A stretch of 64,000 nucleotides of DNA, from contig NZ_PDJH01000001.1 in the NCBI RefSeq assembly GCF_002564025.1, forward strand, positions 2,728,001 through 2,792,000, given 5' to 3'. Origin of the DNA: Flavimobilis soli (GTDB taxonomy: Bacteria; Actinomycetota; Actinomycetes; Actinomycetales; Cellulomonadaceae). The notes beneath the pieces are model-generated. The model did no database searches, was not told the DNA's origin, and saw only the letters and a program-made list of their open reading frames with translations. Shown piece by piece: positions 62,666 to 64,000 of the stretch; the stretch's first letter is position 1, and every line of letters begins with the position of its first letter. A program made the position numbers and the translations under genes.

Positions 62666-63825
62666 TCACCCAGCCCGCCCCGACCATGCGCACCTCCGCC
62701 GACGCCGATCCTCGGCCCGAGGCGCTGGACGCAGCTACCGCTCGGCGTCGTGCAGGTGACGGCGACGCGTCCGACGTCGTGCTCGACGGCCTGTGGCGTC
62801 GTCTCGGCGACGTCCAGGCTCTCGCCGGCATGAGCCTGACGGTCCCGGCCGGGACGCTCGTCGCGCTGCTCGGCCCGAGCGGCTGCGGCAAGACGACGGC
62901 CCTGCGCGTGCTCGCCGGGCTCGAGGACCTCGACGCCGGCGCGGTCCGGGTCGCGGGCAGGGACGTCTCCCACGTCCCGGCGCACCGTCGTGACAACGCG
63001 ATGGTCTTCCAGGCGTTCTCCCTCATGCCGCACATGACGGCAGGCGAGAACGTCGCCTTCGCGCTCGAGCTGCGCGGCGTCCCGCGCCGGGCGCGGGCCG
63101 CGATCGTCGACGAGCACCTCGAGCTCGTCGGGCTGGGCTCGCACCGCGACCGGTACGCCCACCAGCTCTCGGGAGGGCAGCAGCAGCGCGTCGCCCTGGC
63201 ACGCGCGCTCGCGGTGCGGCCTTCTGTGCTCCTGCTCGACGAGCCGTTGTCCGCTCTCGACGCCAAGGTGCGTGTGTCGCTGCGTGACGAGATCCGGCGC
63301 ATCCAGTCGCAGACCGGCATCACGACGCTGTTCGTGACGCACGACCAGGAGGAGGCTCTCGTCGTCGCCGACCAGGTCGCGGTGATGCGCGCAGGCGCGG
63401 TCGTGCAGGTCGACACGCCGCGAGGGCTCTACCAGCGGCCGCGCGACGAGTTCGTCGCGACGTTCATCGGCGCGACGAACCGCGTGCGTGCCCTCGCGTC
63501 GGACGGGATCGCGCTCGTCGAAGGGTGGGGGCCCGTGCCGCTCCTGCCTGGCTCGGCACAGGGCGAGGTGACGCTCCTCGTGCGCCCTGAGCACGTGCGT
63601 GTCGGTGCCGCGGACTCCCGAGATGCGCGCGTCGCGGACGTGACCTTCCTGGGCACGCACGCCCAGGTGCGGGTCGCGCTCCCAGGGCGGCTCGACGTCG
63701 TCGCGCAGCTCCGGGTCGACGACGCCGCCTCGCTGCGCCCTGGCGACGCGGTCGGTCTGACGTTCGACACGGTGCCTGCGCTCGCCGTCGAGCGCTCGGC
63801 AGCCGACGGCGTGGACGTGCGCTGA
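62662..63825 (+). CDS. ABC transporter ATP-binding protein (PotA/FbpC-like)
   Basis: 387 residues. A 45-residue extension precedes the ATPase: Walker A LLGPSGCGKTTALRVLAGLE, Q-loop VFQAFSLMPHM, signature LSGGQQQRVALARALA, Walker B LLLDEPLSALDAKVR and switch His in FVTHDQEEAL. A C-terminal TOBE_2 domain (near 290-380, LVRPEHVRVGAADSRDA) is typical of spermidine/iron/phosphonate importers. Last gene of the four-gene operon. Confidence 0.94.
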   Translation: MITQPAPTMRTSADADPRPEALDAATARRRAGDGDASDVVLDGLWRRLGDVQALAGMSLTVPAGTLVALLGPSGCGKTTALRVLAGLEDLDAGAVRVAGRDVSHVPAHRRDNAMVFQAFSLMPHMTAGENVAFALELRGVPRRARAAIVDEHLELVGLGSHRDRYAHQLSGGQQQRVALARALAVRPSVLLLDEPLSALDAKVRVSLRDEIRRIQSQTGITTLFVTHDQEEALVVADQVAVMRAGAVVQVDTPRGLYQRPRDEFVATFIGATNRVRALASDGIALVEGWGPVPLLPGSAQGEVTLLVRPEHVRVGAADSRDARVADVTFLGTHAQVRVALPGRLDVVAQLRVDDAASLRPGDAVGLTFDTVPALAVERSAADGVDVR

Positions 63826-63843
63826 CCTGGTGGGCGCGGCGGC

Positions 63844-64000
63844 CTACCGGATGGTGCTGAGCACGTCGTTGCACACTGCGACGAGACGTTCGCGCAGCGC
63901 GCTCGCGCGGTCCGCGAAGCCGCGCTGGCGGTCGGAGTACTCGGCCTTGCCCTCGGGCGTCTCGATGGCGACGGCAGGCAGGCCGTACGACGAGACGTCG
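63844..64000 (-). CDS. C-terminal end of an unidentified gene
   Basis: The last 51 codons of a minus-strand gene that enters from the right edge: LPAVAIETPEGKAEYSDRQR and RASALRERLVAVCNDVLSTI, stop TAG. The codon usage is like a real gene and the frame is open to the edge. The fragment is too short to name. It converges with the ABC operon with an 18-base gap. Confidence 0.6.
   Translation of the reverse strand, partial: DVSSYGLPAVAIETPEGKAEYSDRQRGFADRASALRERLVAVCNDVLSTIR

Overview
The window is very GC-rich chromosomal DNA. The gene order etfB-etfA-iscS-mnmA-(MetE-like)-ligA ... gatCAB ... ilvB-ilvN-ilvC ... leuB is the arrangement I know from Actinobacteria (for example the Mycobacterium tuberculosis fixA/fixB to leuB neighbourhood). 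The 16S/23S/5S operon with no tRNA in its spacer, the GlgE alpha-glucan pathway, GTG starts and frequent leaderless promoters fit a high-GC actinobacterium, probably in Micrococcales. That last assignment is inference; no database search was possible.

Layout. 1-5741 (minus strand): treS (cut by the left edge), glgE and glgX, for trehalose/maltose-1-phosphate/glycogen metabolism. 5936-11273 (plus): electron-transfer flavoprotein etfB-etfA, then a tightly coupled trio of cysteine desulfurase, tRNA 2-thiouridylase mnmA and a MetE-like protein without visible zinc ligands. A prolyl oligopeptidase (minus) and ligA (plus) follow from a shared divergent region. 15951-23269: a ROK-family repressor faces a sugar ABC transporter (ATPase, permease, binding lipoprotein), a Gfo/Idh/MocA dehydrogenase and a TIM-barrel isomerase, which looks like a sugar or polyol uptake and catabolic operon of unknown substrate. 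23270-29130: a complete rRNA operon with two promoter candidates, long processing stems and a strong terminator. 29254-33939: gatCAB, a GNAT acetyltransferase and a pterin dehydratase-VOC fusion.

34070-49294 is a nearly complete branched-chain amino acid block: two dihydroxyacid dehydratases of different iron-sulfur types, ilvB-ilvN-ilvC, leuB, ilvE and citramalate synthase cimA. It is interrupted by a META-type lipoprotein, a truncated deazaflavin-dependent nitroreductase and two secreted Lys-rich proteins. Upstream of both ilvB and cimA is a very short Ile/Leu/Val-rich leader ORF that starts where transcription should start and is followed by a hairpin with a T run. These look like ribosome-mediated attenuators with leaderless leader peptides. 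Together they imply end-product control both of the common pathway (AHAS-KARI) and of the threonine-independent citramalate route to isoleucine.

49360-64000: lipoate-protein ligase; a three-gene operon of an XRE regulator and two small membrane proteins, preceded by three palindromic operator copies; a YggS-type PLP protein; a DUF2079-type membrane protein; YccF; a YbaK-like deacylase; a second GNAT; a Ski2-like DEFH helicase with an unknown membrane protein; a DUF488 protein; and a four-gene spermidine/iron/phosphonate-type ABC transporter. A partial minus-strand gene runs off the right edge.

A recurring theme is a -10 hexamer placed 6-8 bases before an ATG or GTG, indicating leaderless mRNAs for at least ten genes or leader ORFs.
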